This document shows, one piece after another, positions 25,601 to 33,463 of a stretch of DNA of 64,000 nucleotides. Source of the stretch: Mycolicibacterium confluentis (GTDB lineage Bacteria; Actinomycetota; Actinomycetes; Mycobacteriales; Mycobacteriaceae); assembly GCF_010729895.1 (NCBI RefSeq), contig NZ_AP022612.1:1736001-1800000 (forward strand), read 5' to 3'. Made by a program: the position numbers and the translations under genes. The notes beneath the pieces are model-generated. The model was not told the origin of the DNA. It was given only the letters and a program-made list of their open reading frames with translations, and did no database searches. Numbering within the stretch: position 1 is the stretch's first letter; every line of letters begins with the position of its first letter.

Positions 25601-26375
25601 TGCCGTCCGGGCCGCTCAGTTCGAAACCGTGGCTGCCCGCATACCAGAGGCCGGGGATACCGACCCGGCTGGTGATGTCGGCGAGGTCCCGTCCGCTCAG
25701 GATCGCCACCGGGCACACCTCGGAGACGAGTTTCAATGCCTCGGCGGCGCCGTCGACGAGCCTGGCGGCGTCGGGTTCGGAGACGATGGGGGACAGGGTG
25801 CCGTCATAGTCCAGGAACAGAATCGACTCACGGGCACTGGTGATTCCGACCCACTGCCCGTACGCCGTCAGCGCGTTGGGCAGTTCCGAGATTCGCTTGT
25901 CGCCGAGGCGCACGGCGATGTCGGCGAAATCGTCGAGGACGACGTCTGCGCCGTGGCGGATCAACTCGTCGGCACCCCCAGTACCGTCGATGCCGATGAC
26001 GAGAGCGAACCCGGCGTCGCGGCCGGCGGCCACGCCGGCCGGGGAGTTCTCCACCACGACGCATCGCTGTGGCCGCACTCCGAGTTTCCGGGTGGCTTCG
26101 AGTAGGGCTGTGGGAGCGGGGTTCTCGACGGTTCCGCGCCCGCCTCGAGCGCCGTCGATGAAGACTTCAAACAGGCCGTCGATTCCGGCGGACCGGAGGG
26201 CCTGTCGATACTGCGGGTTCGACGAGTAGGCGGCCGCTGCGACCCCGGCGCTCTGCAGCTTGCGGGCCAATTCGACGGTGGCGTCGAAAGCTGTTGCGCC
26301 GACGGCCAACGCGCCATCGAGGTCGACCAGCACCGCGTCGTGACGACGGGGGTCGATCGTCACCGGAAGCTTCAT
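22698..26375 (-). CDS. otsB1: Three-domain HAD - trehalose-6-phosphatase (OtsB) - GH65 glycosyl phosphorylase/hydrolase, OtsB1/Rv2006-like
   Basis: 1,225 aa. Residues 1-130 form a beta-phosphoglucomutase-like HAD remnant (HDAVLVDLDGALAVG, CVVVENSPAG) that lacks the cap region normally inserted after the first motif. Residues ~165-400 are an OtsB-type phosphatase with ILFLDYDGTLSPI, VAILSGRD and HIGDDLTDEDAF intact. Residues ~430-1,225 are a GH65 domain with IFWDELFIYP, GAMFPWQSGSDG and the acid residue in IGPDEFH followed by DNNAYTN, then LSPHWPE and HYRGLHLHL. The full set suggests conversion of maltose, trehalose or related disaccharide phosphates. The start overlaps the ppsA stop (ATGA), so it is expressed with ppsA from the promoter with DosR-like sites. 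Confidence 0.9.
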   Translation of the reverse strand: MKLPVTIDPRRHDAVLVDLDGALAVGATAFDATVELARKLQSAGVAAAAYSSNPQYRQALRSAGIDGLFEVFIDGARGGRGTVENPAPTALLEATRKLGVRPQRCVVVENSPAGVAAGRDAGFALVIGIDGTGGADELIRHGADVVLDDFADIAVRLGDKRISELPNALTAYGQWVGITSARESILFLDYDGTLSPIVSEPDAARLVDGAAEALKLVSEVCPVAILSGRDLADITSRVGIPGLWYAGSHGFELSGPDGTHHQNDAAAAFIPVLAEAAAALREALSAIPGVHVEHKRFAVAVHYRGADPARVAEAVSVTHHLGGQRGLRVTGGRMLVELRPDLDWDKGTTLDWIRDRIDPAGQMLPIHIGDDLTDEDAFDAIAYGGVGIVVEHEEDGDRRTAARFRLQSPDHVCEFIRRGSDWLAYKQEMASTAWDYTFSGYDPREEKLREALCTVGNGYFATRGAAPEAKAGQVHYPGTYAAGVYNRLVDNVSGVEIDNESLVNLPNWLALTFRIDGGDWFDIDEVSILSYRQNLDLRGAVLTREVRFRDGAGRTSSLRQRRFVSMHLPHVGSLETTVSAEDWSGTIEFRSTLDGNVTNSLVERYRDLGSEHLGSVCTREVADDAVLLTVRTTQSGIPVAMAARNRLWRNDAPVAAAFALFEQDAEIGHDISVRLSAGDTATVEKLVTVYTGRDSAMSEPGTAAQRLIGRLGRFEELLDGHLTEWTHLWERMSIEFDDFTDEVRILRLHLLHLLQTVSPNTIDLDVGVPARGLHGEAYRGHIFWDELFIYPVLNLRFPMITRSLLGYRYRRLDEAREAARAAGYAGAMFPWQSGSDGREESQRLHLNPRSGRWNPDASARAHHIGIAVAYSAWKFYQSTGDLAYLIDCGAEIIVEVARFFVSLATYDDERGRFEIKGVIGPDEFHSGYPDAPYDGIDNNAYTNVMAVWVIMRALDALSLLPLPNRLDLLESLGLRSAELTHWDEVSRRMFVPFHDGVMSQFEGYGDLAELDWDRLRRQYGNIQRLDRILEAEDDDVNRYKASKQADALMLLYLMSATELRELLDRLGYRFLPEQVPLMVDYYLARTSHGSTLSGVVHTWVLARANREHALEFFQQALKSDVADIQGGTTSEGVHLAAMTGTVDLMQRCFTGLETRSGRLILSPHWPESLGVLAIPIHYRGLHLHLRVSGKGVIISVDPRDAAGVEVECRGEVVQLMPGTTVRFPG

Positions 26376-28771
26376 GCCGGGGCCGGCGTCAGCTGTCGTT
26401 CGACTTCGAGCACCTGGCGGGTGGTCTTCACGGCGGTGTCGGGGTTGAGGCTCATCGAGTCGATGCCGACGCGGACCAGGAACTCGGCCATGTCCGGGTA
26501 GTCCGACGGCGCCTGACCACAGAGCCCCGAGTGAATTCCGTTGCGGCGACAGCCTTCGACGGCCAGCCGGATCATCTCCTTTACCCCGTCGTCGCGCTCG
26601 TCGTAGTCGAACGCGACGATCTCGCTGTCGCGATCGACGCCCAGGGTCAGCTGGGTCAGGTCGTTGGAGCCGATGGAGAAGCCGTCGAAGCGCTTGGCGA
26701 ACTGGTCGATCAGGATCACGTTGTTCGGGATCTCGCACATCGCGTAGACCTTCAGCCCGTTCTCGCCCCGCCTCAGACCGAGGTCAGCCATGGTCTGCAG
26801 GACAAGGTCGGCCTCCTCCACCCGGCGGACGAACGGGAGCATCAGGATGACGTTCGTCAGGCCCATGTCGTCGCGCACGCGTCGCATGGCCCGGCATTCC
26901 AGCGCGAAACCCTCGGCGTAGGCGGGGTGCGCATAGCGCGAGGCCCCGCGGAAGCCGATCATCGGGTTGCTCTCGGCCGGCTCGAATCCAGCGCCGCCGA
27001 GCAGGCTGGCGTACTCGTTGGTCTTGAAGTCCGACATCCGCACGACGACGGGCTTGGGCCAGAAGGCTGCGGCAATGGTGCCGATCCCCTCAGAGAGTCG
27101 CTGCACGAAGTACTCGCCGCCGTCCGCATGGTCGCCGATGATTCCTTCGATGGTCCTGCGCGCCTCGGGGTCGTCGACCCGATCCGGATGCAGCAGGGCC
27201 AGTGGGTGGACCTTGATGTACTCGCTGATGATGAACTCCATCCGCGCGAGTCCGACTCCGTCGTTGGGCAGGAAGGAAGTCTTGAACGCGAGGTCGGGGT
27301 TACCCAGGTTGAGCATGATCTGCGTGCGTGGACGGGCCAAGTCGCCGACCTCGGTGCGATCCACGTGGAAAGCCACCGCGCCCTGGTACACCCGGCCGGT
27401 GTCGCCCTCGGCGCACGACACCGTCACTTCCGTGCCGTTGGGCACGCTGACGGTCGCGTCACCGGTGCCGACCACAGCGGGGATGCCGAGTTCACGCGCG
27501 ATGATCGATGCGTGGCAGGTGCGTCCGCCGCGGTTGGTGACGATCGCCGCGGCGGTCTTCATGACCGGCTCCCAGTCGGGCGTGGTGGTGTCGGAGACCA
27601 GCACCTCACCCGGTTTGAAATCCGAGAGCTGCGTGAGGTTTTCGATCCGTCGCACGGTGCCGGAGGCGATCCGTTCACCGACCGCGCGACCCTCGGCCAG
27701 TGTCTCGCCGCGCCCCTCGAGCACATAGGACTCCAGTGCGGTCACGCTCTGCTGGGAGGCTACGGTCTCCGGGCGAGCCTGCACGATGTAGAGCTTGCCG
27801 TCGAGACCGTCCTTGGCCCACTCCATGTCCATCGGCCGCCCGTAGTGCGCCTCGATGGCGCACGCGTAGCCGGCGAGTTCCAGCACGTCGGAATCGGTGA
27901 GGCAGAAGCGCGCGCGGTCGGGCTTCGGGGTGGGGATGTTGCGCGTGGTGTTCTTCGTCTCGCCCTCGACCAGGATCATCTTGACGGCCTTGTCGCCGAG
28001 CCGGCGGCGCAGCACCGCCCGATGACCGGCCAGGTAGGTCGGCTTGTGCACATAGAACTCGTCGGGGTCGACCGCACCCTGCACGACATTCTCGCCCAGG
28101 CCGTAGGCGCCCGTGATGAAGACGGCGTCGCGGAAGCCCGATTCGGTGTCAATGGAGAACATCACGCCGGATGAGGCGATGTCCGAGCGCACCATCTTCA
28201 TCACGCCGATCGACAGCGAGACCTTAAACTGGTCGAAGCCCTGGTCGATGCGGTAGTGGATGGCACGATCGGTGAACAGGCTGGCGAAACAGCGCTGGCA
28301 GGTGTCCAGCAGGCTCTCGTCGCCCTTGATGTTCAGGTACGAATCCTGCTGGCCGGCAAAGCTGGCGGTCGGCAGGTCCTCGGCGGTGGCCGAACTGCGG
28401 ACCGCGAGGCTGACCTCCTCGCCGTATTCCTGCTGCAGCGCGCGGTAGCCCGCCAGGATCTCGGCGGACAGATCTGCCGGCAGTCCGGCACCGTAGACGA
28501 TCTCCCTGGCGCGCTTGGCCTTGCGCGCCAGCGCGGCGACATCGGCGGGGTCGAGGTCGTCGAGTTCGGCGTGCAGGCGCTCCCAGGCGTCAGCCTCGTC
28601 GAGCATGTGCCGATAGGCGGCCGCGGTGATGGCGAACCCGTGCGGCACGCGCACACCATGCGCGGCGAGCTTCTGGAACATCTCGCCCAGCGAGGCGTTC
28701 TTACCGCCGACCAGAGCAACGTCGTCGATACCGAAGTCTTCGAAGAAGCGAACATAACTCGGTCGGCTCAT
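26372..28771 (-). CDS. ppsA: Phosphoenolpyruvate synthase (pyruvate, water dikinase)
   Basis: 799 aa enzyme converting pyruvate and ATP to PEP, AMP and phosphate. Order of domains: an N-terminal ATP-grasp (GGKNASLGEMFQKL, then VRSSATAEDLPTASFAGQQ); a phosphohistidine swivel domain with GGRTCHASIIARELGIPAVVG carrying the catalytic His; and a C-terminal PEP-binding TIM barrel ending SIGSNDLTQLTLGVDRDS and GLCGQAPSDYPD with the catalytic Cys. Length and motifs match full-length PpsA. It is first in an operon with the OtsB1-GH65 gene and diverges from tgs; a DosR-like box lies about 60 bases upstream. It probably links pyruvate to gluconeogenesis or sugar-phosphate storage under low oxygen. Confidence 0.95.
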   Translation of the reverse strand: MSRPSYVRFFEDFGIDDVALVGGKNASLGEMFQKLAAHGVRVPHGFAITAAAYRHMLDEADAWERLHAELDDLDPADVAALARKAKRAREIVYGAGLPADLSAEILAGYRALQQEYGEEVSLAVRSSATAEDLPTASFAGQQDSYLNIKGDESLLDTCQRCFASLFTDRAIHYRIDQGFDQFKVSLSIGVMKMVRSDIASSGVMFSIDTESGFRDAVFITGAYGLGENVVQGAVDPDEFYVHKPTYLAGHRAVLRRRLGDKAVKMILVEGETKNTTRNIPTPKPDRARFCLTDSDVLELAGYACAIEAHYGRPMDMEWAKDGLDGKLYIVQARPETVASQQSVTALESYVLEGRGETLAEGRAVGERIASGTVRRIENLTQLSDFKPGEVLVSDTTTPDWEPVMKTAAAIVTNRGGRTCHASIIARELGIPAVVGTGDATVSVPNGTEVTVSCAEGDTGRVYQGAVAFHVDRTEVGDLARPRTQIMLNLGNPDLAFKTSFLPNDGVGLARMEFIISEYIKVHPLALLHPDRVDDPEARRTIEGIIGDHADGGEYFVQRLSEGIGTIAAAFWPKPVVVRMSDFKTNEYASLLGGAGFEPAESNPMIGFRGASRYAHPAYAEGFALECRAMRRVRDDMGLTNVILMLPFVRRVEEADLVLQTMADLGLRRGENGLKVYAMCEIPNNVILIDQFAKRFDGFSIGSNDLTQLTLGVDRDSEIVAFDYDERDDGVKEMIRLAVEGCRRNGIHSGLCGQAPSDYPDMAEFLVRVGIDSMSLNPDTAVKTTRQVLEVERQLTPAPA

Positions 28772-28830
28772 GGCCTGTCCCCTCTCAGTGCCTCACCAGC
28801 GTCAACTTCCCACATTCGGCGAGCCGCCAG

Positions 28831-28850
28831 CCAGGGCCGAAGGTCCTCTC
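28831..28850 (-). promoter_or_regulatory. Candidate DosR box for ppsA
   Basis: Minus-strand reading AGGACCTTCGGCCCT is an almost perfect palindrome of the DosR type (GGGACCTTNGGCCC variants). It lies about 60 bases upstream of the ppsA ATG, within the 164-base region shared with tgs. Confidence 0.6.
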
Positions 28851-28883
28851 GGCGCCATTCGGGTGCGGCGCGGCGGCCTGCAG

Positions 28884-28903
28884 TAAGTGACTTGCGGCCC
28901 TGT
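28884..28903 (+). promoter_or_regulatory. Candidate second DosR box, proximal to tgs
   Basis: GTGACTTGCGGCCCT (28887-28901) matches the DosR consensus half GGGACTT and the second half GGCCC with one main mismatch. It ends about 35 bases from the tgs ATG. Paired sites about 50 bases apart are common in strongly DosR-controlled promoters. Confidence 0.5.
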
Positions 28904-28935
28904 TGCCGAGCCGCCAGCGGGTCCATCGTTTGACT

Positions 28936-30354
28936 ATGGAGCATCTGTCGCCGCTGGACGCCGGTTTCCTGGAGGCCGAGGACTCCGACCCCCATATCAG
29001 CTTGGCGGTCGGCGTGGTGTCCATCATCGCGGGACCGGTTCCGGAGTTCTCCGAAATGCTCGCGGCACTCACCGACCGCGCGCAGGACATCCCTCGCTTC
29101 ACCCAGCGGCTGCACACCCATCCGCTCGACATCGAATCACCCGAGTGGGTGCCGGATCCGCACTTCGACATCTCGCATCACGTCCACCGCGCCGCGCTGC
29201 CCGAACCGGGAGGCGACGCCGAGCTCTTCGCACTGGTCGCGGGCCTCATGGAGGGTCGGCTGGACCGAGAGCGACCGCTGTGGCAGAGCTGGGTCATCGA
29301 GGGCCTGTCCGACGACCGGTGGGCGGTGCTGGTCAAGGTTCACCACTGCATCGCCGACGGCATCGCCACCTCGGAGACGCTGGGCCGGCTCTTCGACGAC
29401 GGCGGCCCGCACACGTCATTCGCCAGCGATATCCGCGCGTCCAAGGAACCCGATGCGCCGATGATGCCGAGGTTTCCTCGCCCGAGCCTCAACCCGCTGA
29501 AGTGGGCGGGCGAGTTGTGGCACGTGACCACTTCGGCTGCGGATGCCCTCGAACGCGCGGTGGTGGGGGCCGCCGAGTTGACCGTCGGTGTCCTCGCGGG
29601 CGCACCCAATTCCTCCCTCGTCGGCCCGGTCTCCCGGATGCGACGGTTCAGCGCGGCCAGGGTGGAGATCGCCGACCTCGAGAAGGTGTGCGGCGCTTAC
29701 GGCGTGACGCTCAATGACGTGGCGCTCGCGGCCATCACCGGCAGCTACCGTTCGATGCTGCTCGATCGGGGGGAGGCGCCGAGCGCCGGCGCGTTGCGGA
29801 CGCTGGTCCCGGTGTCGGTGCGGGCCATGGATGACCTCGGGGTGACCGACAACCGGGTGTCGGCCATGCTGCCGCTGCTGCCCGTCGACGAGCCCGACCC
29901 GGTCGCACGGTTGACCGTCGTGCACGAGCGGCTGGCGAGGGTGAAGGCCAGCGGCCAGCGGGAGGGGGCGAGCGCCTTGCTGGTGGCGGCACAGAGAATT
30001 CCGTTTGCGTTGTCGGCGTGGACGATTCGACTGCTGACCATGTTCCCTCAGCGTTCCGTCACCGCGTTGGCGACCAATGTCCCCGGCCCCCGCGAACGAC
30101 AACGCGTGATGGGTCGCGAGGTGCTGGAGATCATCCCCGTCCCGCCGATCGCGCTGCAACTTCGCACGGGCATCGCGATGTTCAGCTACGCCGACCGGTT
30201 TTTCTTCGGCATCATCGCCGACTACGACAGCGCCCCCGACGTCGACGCGCTGGCGGCGGGAATCGAGTCCGAGGTGGCCACGCTCGCGGACCTGAGTGGC
30301 GGGCGTACGAAACGACGCGAGCGATCCGGCCACCCGCCGGCGAGTGCCAGTTGA
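28936..30354 (+). CDS. Wax ester synthase / diacylglycerol acyltransferase (Tgs family)
   Basis: Transfers acyl-CoA to diacylglycerol or alcohols to make storage lipid; membrane or lipid-droplet associated. 472 aa with MEHLSPLDAGFLEAED at the N-terminus, the catalytic HHxxxDG motif as KVHHCIADG (His136-Gly142), and the later family blocks NDVALAAITGSYRSMLLDRGE, LVPVSVRAMDD, ATNVPGPRE, and IAMFSYADRFFFGIIADYD. M. tuberculosis tgs1 (Rv3130c) is a DosR-regulon member. The divergent promoter with DosR-like sites suggests the same control here. The start ATG 28936 has only a weak ribosome site. The gene for a universal stress protein follows after 39 bases. Confidence 0.92.
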   Translation: MEHLSPLDAGFLEAEDSDPHISLAVGVVSIIAGPVPEFSEMLAALTDRAQDIPRFTQRLHTHPLDIESPEWVPDPHFDISHHVHRAALPEPGGDAELFALVAGLMEGRLDRERPLWQSWVIEGLSDDRWAVLVKVHHCIADGIATSETLGRLFDDGGPHTSFASDIRASKEPDAPMMPRFPRPSLNPLKWAGELWHVTTSAADALERAVVGAAELTVGVLAGAPNSSLVGPVSRMRRFSAARVEIADLEKVCGAYGVTLNDVALAAITGSYRSMLLDRGEAPSAGALRTLVPVSVRAMDDLGVTDNRVSAMLPLLPVDEPDPVARLTVVHERLARVKASGQREGASALLVAAQRIPFALSAWTIRLLTMFPQRSVTALATNVPGPRERQRVMGREVLEIIPVPPIALQLRTGIAMFSYADRFFFGIIADYDSAPDVDALAAGIESEVATLADLSGGRTKRRERSGHPPASAS

Positions 30355-30393
30355 GGACTGCGCCGCAGCCCTCCCTCAGAAGGAGTGACCGTC

Positions 30394-31284
30394 ATGTCTG
30401 TCTCGACCGAACACGTTGTCCTCGTCGGTGTCGACGGCTCACCGTCGTCGAACGCGGCGGTCGAATGGGCCGCCAGAGATGCGGGTCTGCGCGGCGTTCC
30501 GCTGGTGCTGGTTCATGTCACCCCGGAACCTCGAGTGACGTTGGGCGTGGAGATCATCCGATCGGCCGAGGTGTGGCGCAGGCTCGAAGACGACGCACGG
30601 CAAATCCTGGCGCAGAGCCGTGCCATCGCCGAGCGGATTTCGGCGTCCGCCGAGCCGATTCGGATCGACGAGCTCGCGGTGTCCGACGGCGTGGTGTCGG
30701 GCTTGGTGGCACTGTCCGAGGACGCCGACATGCTCGTGGTCGGCTGTCGCGGCCTGGGTTCGATCAGTGGACGGCTGCTGGGTTCGGTCAGCTCCGGCCT
30801 GGTCCATCACGCCCTGTGCCCCGTCACGATCGTCCACGATGAGCGGCGGGGTTCGGCCGAGGATATGGCCAGGCTGCCGGTGGTGCTGGGCGTGGACGGC
30901 TCGCCGGCTTCGACGTCCGCCACGGCTGTGGCGTTCGACGAGGCGTCACGGCGCGGCGTCGAACTGATAGCCCTGCACGCGTGGGCCGACAACGTCAGTA
31001 TCGAATTCGCCGGAACAGATTGGGATCTGCTGCATGAGCGGGCCGCGGCGGCCCTGGCCGAGCGGTTGGCCGGATGGCGCGAGCGGTATCCCGACGTCAC
31101 GGTGCGTCGCATCGTGGTCCCGGACCGGGCGGCGCGTCACCTCATCACGCATTCCCATGACGCACAGCTGGTCGTCGTCGGCAGCCGCGGCCGTGGTGGC
31201 TTCGCCGGGATGCTGCTGGGATCTGTCAGCTCCGCCGTCGTGGAGGCGGCACACTCTCCGGTGATCGTGGTCCGACCCTCCTGA
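30394..31284 (+). CDS. Tandem-domain universal stress protein
   Basis: 296 aa with two UspA domains. Each has an N-terminal Asp strand (VLVGVDGSPSS; VVLGVDGSPAS) and the ATP-binding G-x2-G-x9-G-S signature (VVGCRGLGSISGRLLGSVSS; VVGSRGRGGFAGMLLGSVSS), so both domains should bind ATP. The architecture matches the mycobacterial Rv2005c/Rv2623 type, many of which are DosR-induced. ATG 30394 has a well-placed AAGGAG; the GTG three codons upstream is too close to it. It is probably co-transcribed with tgs. Its 3' end overlaps the convergent pfkB gene by 59 bases. Confidence 0.93.
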   Translation: MSVSTEHVVLVGVDGSPSSNAAVEWAARDAGLRGVPLVLVHVTPEPRVTLGVEIIRSAEVWRRLEDDARQILAQSRAIAERISASAEPIRIDELAVSDGVVSGLVALSEDADMLVVGCRGLGSISGRLLGSVSSGLVHHALCPVTIVHDERRGSAEDMARLPVVLGVDGSPASTSATAVAFDEASRRGVELIALHAWADNVSIEFAGTDWDLLHERAAAALAERLAGWRERYPDVTVRRIVVPDRAARHLITHSHDAQLVVVGSRGRGGFAGMLLGSVSSAVVEAAHSPVIVVRPS

Positions 31285-32254
31285 CTGAGGGATCGGGTTC
31301 GACCGGCTCCGCGATTCCTGCGAACAGTCGTTGGACGTCGGCGGTTTCACACATCGCGGTGCCGGGGGTCAGCAGCATGGCGGCCCCGGCAGCGACACCC
31401 AGGCGTACCGCCTGGTCCAGCGGCCAACCACGGGCCAACCCGACCGTGACCCCGGCGACCATGGCGTCGCCCGCGCCGACTCCGCTGCCGCGGCCGATGT
31501 CCGGCGCTTCGAACCGCAGACTGCGTTCAGCTGAGGCGAGCATCGCTCCTCGGGCGCCCAGCGACACCAGGACGTGGCGGGCGACCCCGCAGTTGATGAG
31601 CTGATGGGCCGCCTCCCATCGCTCGGCTTCGCTCGACAGGTCGTGGTCCATGTACGCACGGAGTTCGCTGATGCTGGGCTTGAGCAGAAACACCCCGGAG
31701 CGGACGCGGCGCAAGCCGGCGCCCGAACCGTCCAGGATCAGCAGCGCGCCCAGATCACGGCACAGGTCAGCGACGCGCTGGTAGAAGTCGGGCGAGGCGC
31801 CGGGTGGCAGGCTGCCGCTGGCGACGACGAACCGGGCGCCTGTGGCCGCTGCGCGCAACCGGGTCAGGCACCGCTGTTGTTCGGCTTCGGACAGCACTGG
31901 TCCGGGCAGCACGAACCGGTACTGCAGGCCTGTCTCCTGTTCGTCCACGGTGAAGCTCTCGCGGGTCGATGCGGTGATCGGGATCTGGTCGTGGGGCACC
32001 CCGGTCGCGGTGAGGAGGTCGCCGATCAGCGCCCCGGTGGCACCGCCGGCGGGGAACACGGCGGTGGCTTCGGCCCCGAGCACGGTCGCGACCCGAGCCA
32101 CGTTGATGCCACCGCCGCCGGGGTCATGGCGGGCGGCGCCGCAACGCAGCTTGTGGGTGGGGCGAACGCGTCCGATGCCGGTGGTGATGTCCAGCGCGGG
32201 ATTCATCGTCAGTGTGACGATGCGGTCGTCGGCATCCGCCGCCGCCGCGTTCAC
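31226..32254 (-). CDS. pfkB: PfkB-family 1-phosphofructokinase/6-phosphofructokinase-like sugar kinase
   Basis: 342 aa ribokinase-fold kinase. TLTMNPALDITT is the start of the PfkB/LacC/FruK group, followed by PGGGGINVARVATVLG (substrate-binding Gly motif), a VASGSLPPG block, a LKPSISELRAY motif and the anion-hole/catalytic GSGVGAGDAMVAG with the catalytic Asp. M. tuberculosis pfkB (Rv2029c) lies in the DosR regulon beside acg. Here the GTG start overlaps the stop of the Acg-type nitroreductase (GTGA), so both belong to one operon. The last ~20 residues are basic and proline-rich and lie antisense to the universal stress protein gene. Confidence 0.9.
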   Translation of the reverse strand: MNAAAADADDRIVTLTMNPALDITTGIGRVRPTHKLRCGAARHDPGGGGINVARVATVLGAEATAVFPAGGATGALIGDLLTATGVPHDQIPITASTRESFTVDEQETGLQYRFVLPGPVLSEAEQQRCLTRLRAAATGARFVVASGSLPPGASPDFYQRVADLCRDLGALLILDGSGAGLRRVRSGVFLLKPSISELRAYMDHDLSSEAERWEAAHQLINCGVARHVLVSLGARGAMLASAERSLRFEAPDIGRGSGVGAGDAMVAGVTVGLARGWPLDQAVRLGVAAGAAMLLTPGTAMCETADVQRLFAGIAEPVEPDPSVRRVGPRSPESVPPPRRRS

Positions 32255-33228
32255 GTAGTGACCGTCAGGACGTCAGCCAGGGGGCGCCGCCGTGTCTGTG
32301 GAGGTGGCTCCTCACCCGCGGGTGCGGAGCCGATCCGAACCAGGACCTGCGGGTATTCCCGGTCGGTCAGCTGCGAGACGATGTGGCGACCCGTGGCCAT
32401 CTCGGTCAGGTGGGTCAGCGGGCAGCTGGCCAGCCCGGCGAGGGTCGCTTCCAGCAGCACTGTCGACAGGGCCGACCCGCACTCAAGGATGTCGCGCCGG
32501 GTGTCTTCGTGCGCCGAGAGCACCACGATGGCGGAGCGATCCTCGGGGATCTGCGCACGACGGTTCGAATGGGGCGCCACGGGGAACGTGCGTCCCACCC
32601 CGACACGGTCGTCCTCGGCGGCGGAGACGAGCGCGCTGTAGGGGATGCCCTCGTCCGCTTCATACGGCGTGGTCCACCACTGCAGCGTGCGGAAGTACTG
32701 CGAGTCGTACAGGCGCAGCGCATCGACGAATTCCGTTGCGGCAACGAGCTGAGGACGATCGGCGTCGCTGATGACGTCGAGCAGTGCGAACGAGGTGTCG
32801 ATCCGACTGCGAAGCCGTTCCTCAAACCGTTCCCAGTCCGGCACCGGGCCGAACGGGAGCCGATCGGTGCGGCGACGGCTGATGGCCTCCGCAAGACGCC
32901 GGTGGCCGTCGGTGACCGCGACCAGTTCGGTGAATCCGAGCGTCGCGAGGTGATCGAGATTGTTGGGGTTGGGCAGCAGTTCGACATGGGCCTGCCAGCC
33001 CTGCGCGGCCATCGCGACCTGCACATGGTCCAGTGCCGCACCGCAACTGAGCAGCGCCTGACGCCCGCTGTGGTCGTTGGCGACCACATGGCTCCGGTCC
33101 AGGAACAACTGCAGCTTCGCACCGTCCGCAACCCAGCGCCATGGCTGGCTGTTGTGATACGAGGGTGCGCGACAGGCCAGGCCCACCGCGTCGCGCAGTA
33201 CGTCAGCGGTCAGTGTCATCGCAGCCAT
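32251..33228 (-). CDS. Acg-type nitroreductase-fold protein
   Basis: 325 aa protein of the Acg family (M. tuberculosis Rv2032, Rv3127, Rv3131). These are flavin-binding but reductase-poor nitroreductase relatives induced by hypoxia through DosR. Visible blocks: CRAPSYHNSQPWRW, LFLDRSHVVANDHSGRQALLSCGAALDHV, RRRTDRLPFG, and SALSTVLLEATLAGLASCPLTH. Some members are thought to sequester flavin. ATG 33228 (GGAGGAC upstream) is chosen; ATG 33219 is an alternative. It is first in an operon with pfkB and is preceded by two DosR-like sites. Confidence 0.9.
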   Translation of the reverse strand: MAAMTLTADVLRDAVGLACRAPSYHNSQPWRWVADGAKLQLFLDRSHVVANDHSGRQALLSCGAALDHVQVAMAAQGWQAHVELLPNPNNLDHLATLGFTELVAVTDGHRRLAEAISRRRTDRLPFGPVPDWERFEERLRSRIDTSFALLDVISDADRPQLVAATEFVDALRLYDSQYFRTLQWWTTPYEADEGIPYSALVSAAEDDRVGVGRTFPVAPHSNRRAQIPEDRSAIVVLSAHEDTRRDILECGSALSTVLLEATLAGLASCPLTHLTEMATGRHIVSQLTDREYPQVLVRIGSAPAGEEPPPQTRRRPLADVLTVTT

Positions 33229-33294
33229 GGTGCAGTCCTCCGCTCTCCCCGGAGGGTTCGTCAACGAACGATGCCGCACCGGCTGGCAGCAGGC

Positions 33295-33314
33295 CAGGGA
33301 CCTTGGTCCCCAAT
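33295..33314 (-). promoter_or_regulatory. Strong candidate DosR box upstream of the acg-pfkB operon
   Basis: CAGGGACCTTGGTCCCCAAT contains the perfect palindrome GGGACC-TT-GGTCCC with the flanking CAA/TTG-like bases of the DosR consensus. It lies about 67 bases upstream of the nitroreductase ATG and 150 bases from the divergent stress-protein gene. This is the best DosR-like site in the window. Confidence 0.75.
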
Positions 33315-33324
33315 CGCTGGCGGC

Positions 33325-33340
33325 AAGGGCTTTAGACCCT
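33325..33340. promoter_or_regulatory. Weaker second DosR-like site
   Basis: AAGGGCTTTAGACCCT matches the central TTTAG and flanking GGG/CCC of the DosR consensus with about three mismatches. It lies about 30 bases from the strong site, on the side of the divergent universal stress protein gene. Confidence 0.45.
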
Positions 33341-33463
33341 GAGCTAGAGGACTTCTGCGGTCAGAATGGGGTCTGCCGACCGGCTGTGTGAAACGTCCCG
33401 GTGGACCACTATGAAGGGACACGAGCGCGTGAATGGTGACGCTCCGTTGACTTCGGGAGTGAG

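Noticed and set aside
22698..26738. Longer OtsB1-GH65 start at 26738
   Set aside because: The extra 121 codons are out-of-frame sequence of ppsA. The ATG at 26375 overlaps the ppsA stop as ATGA and gives a normal N-terminus.
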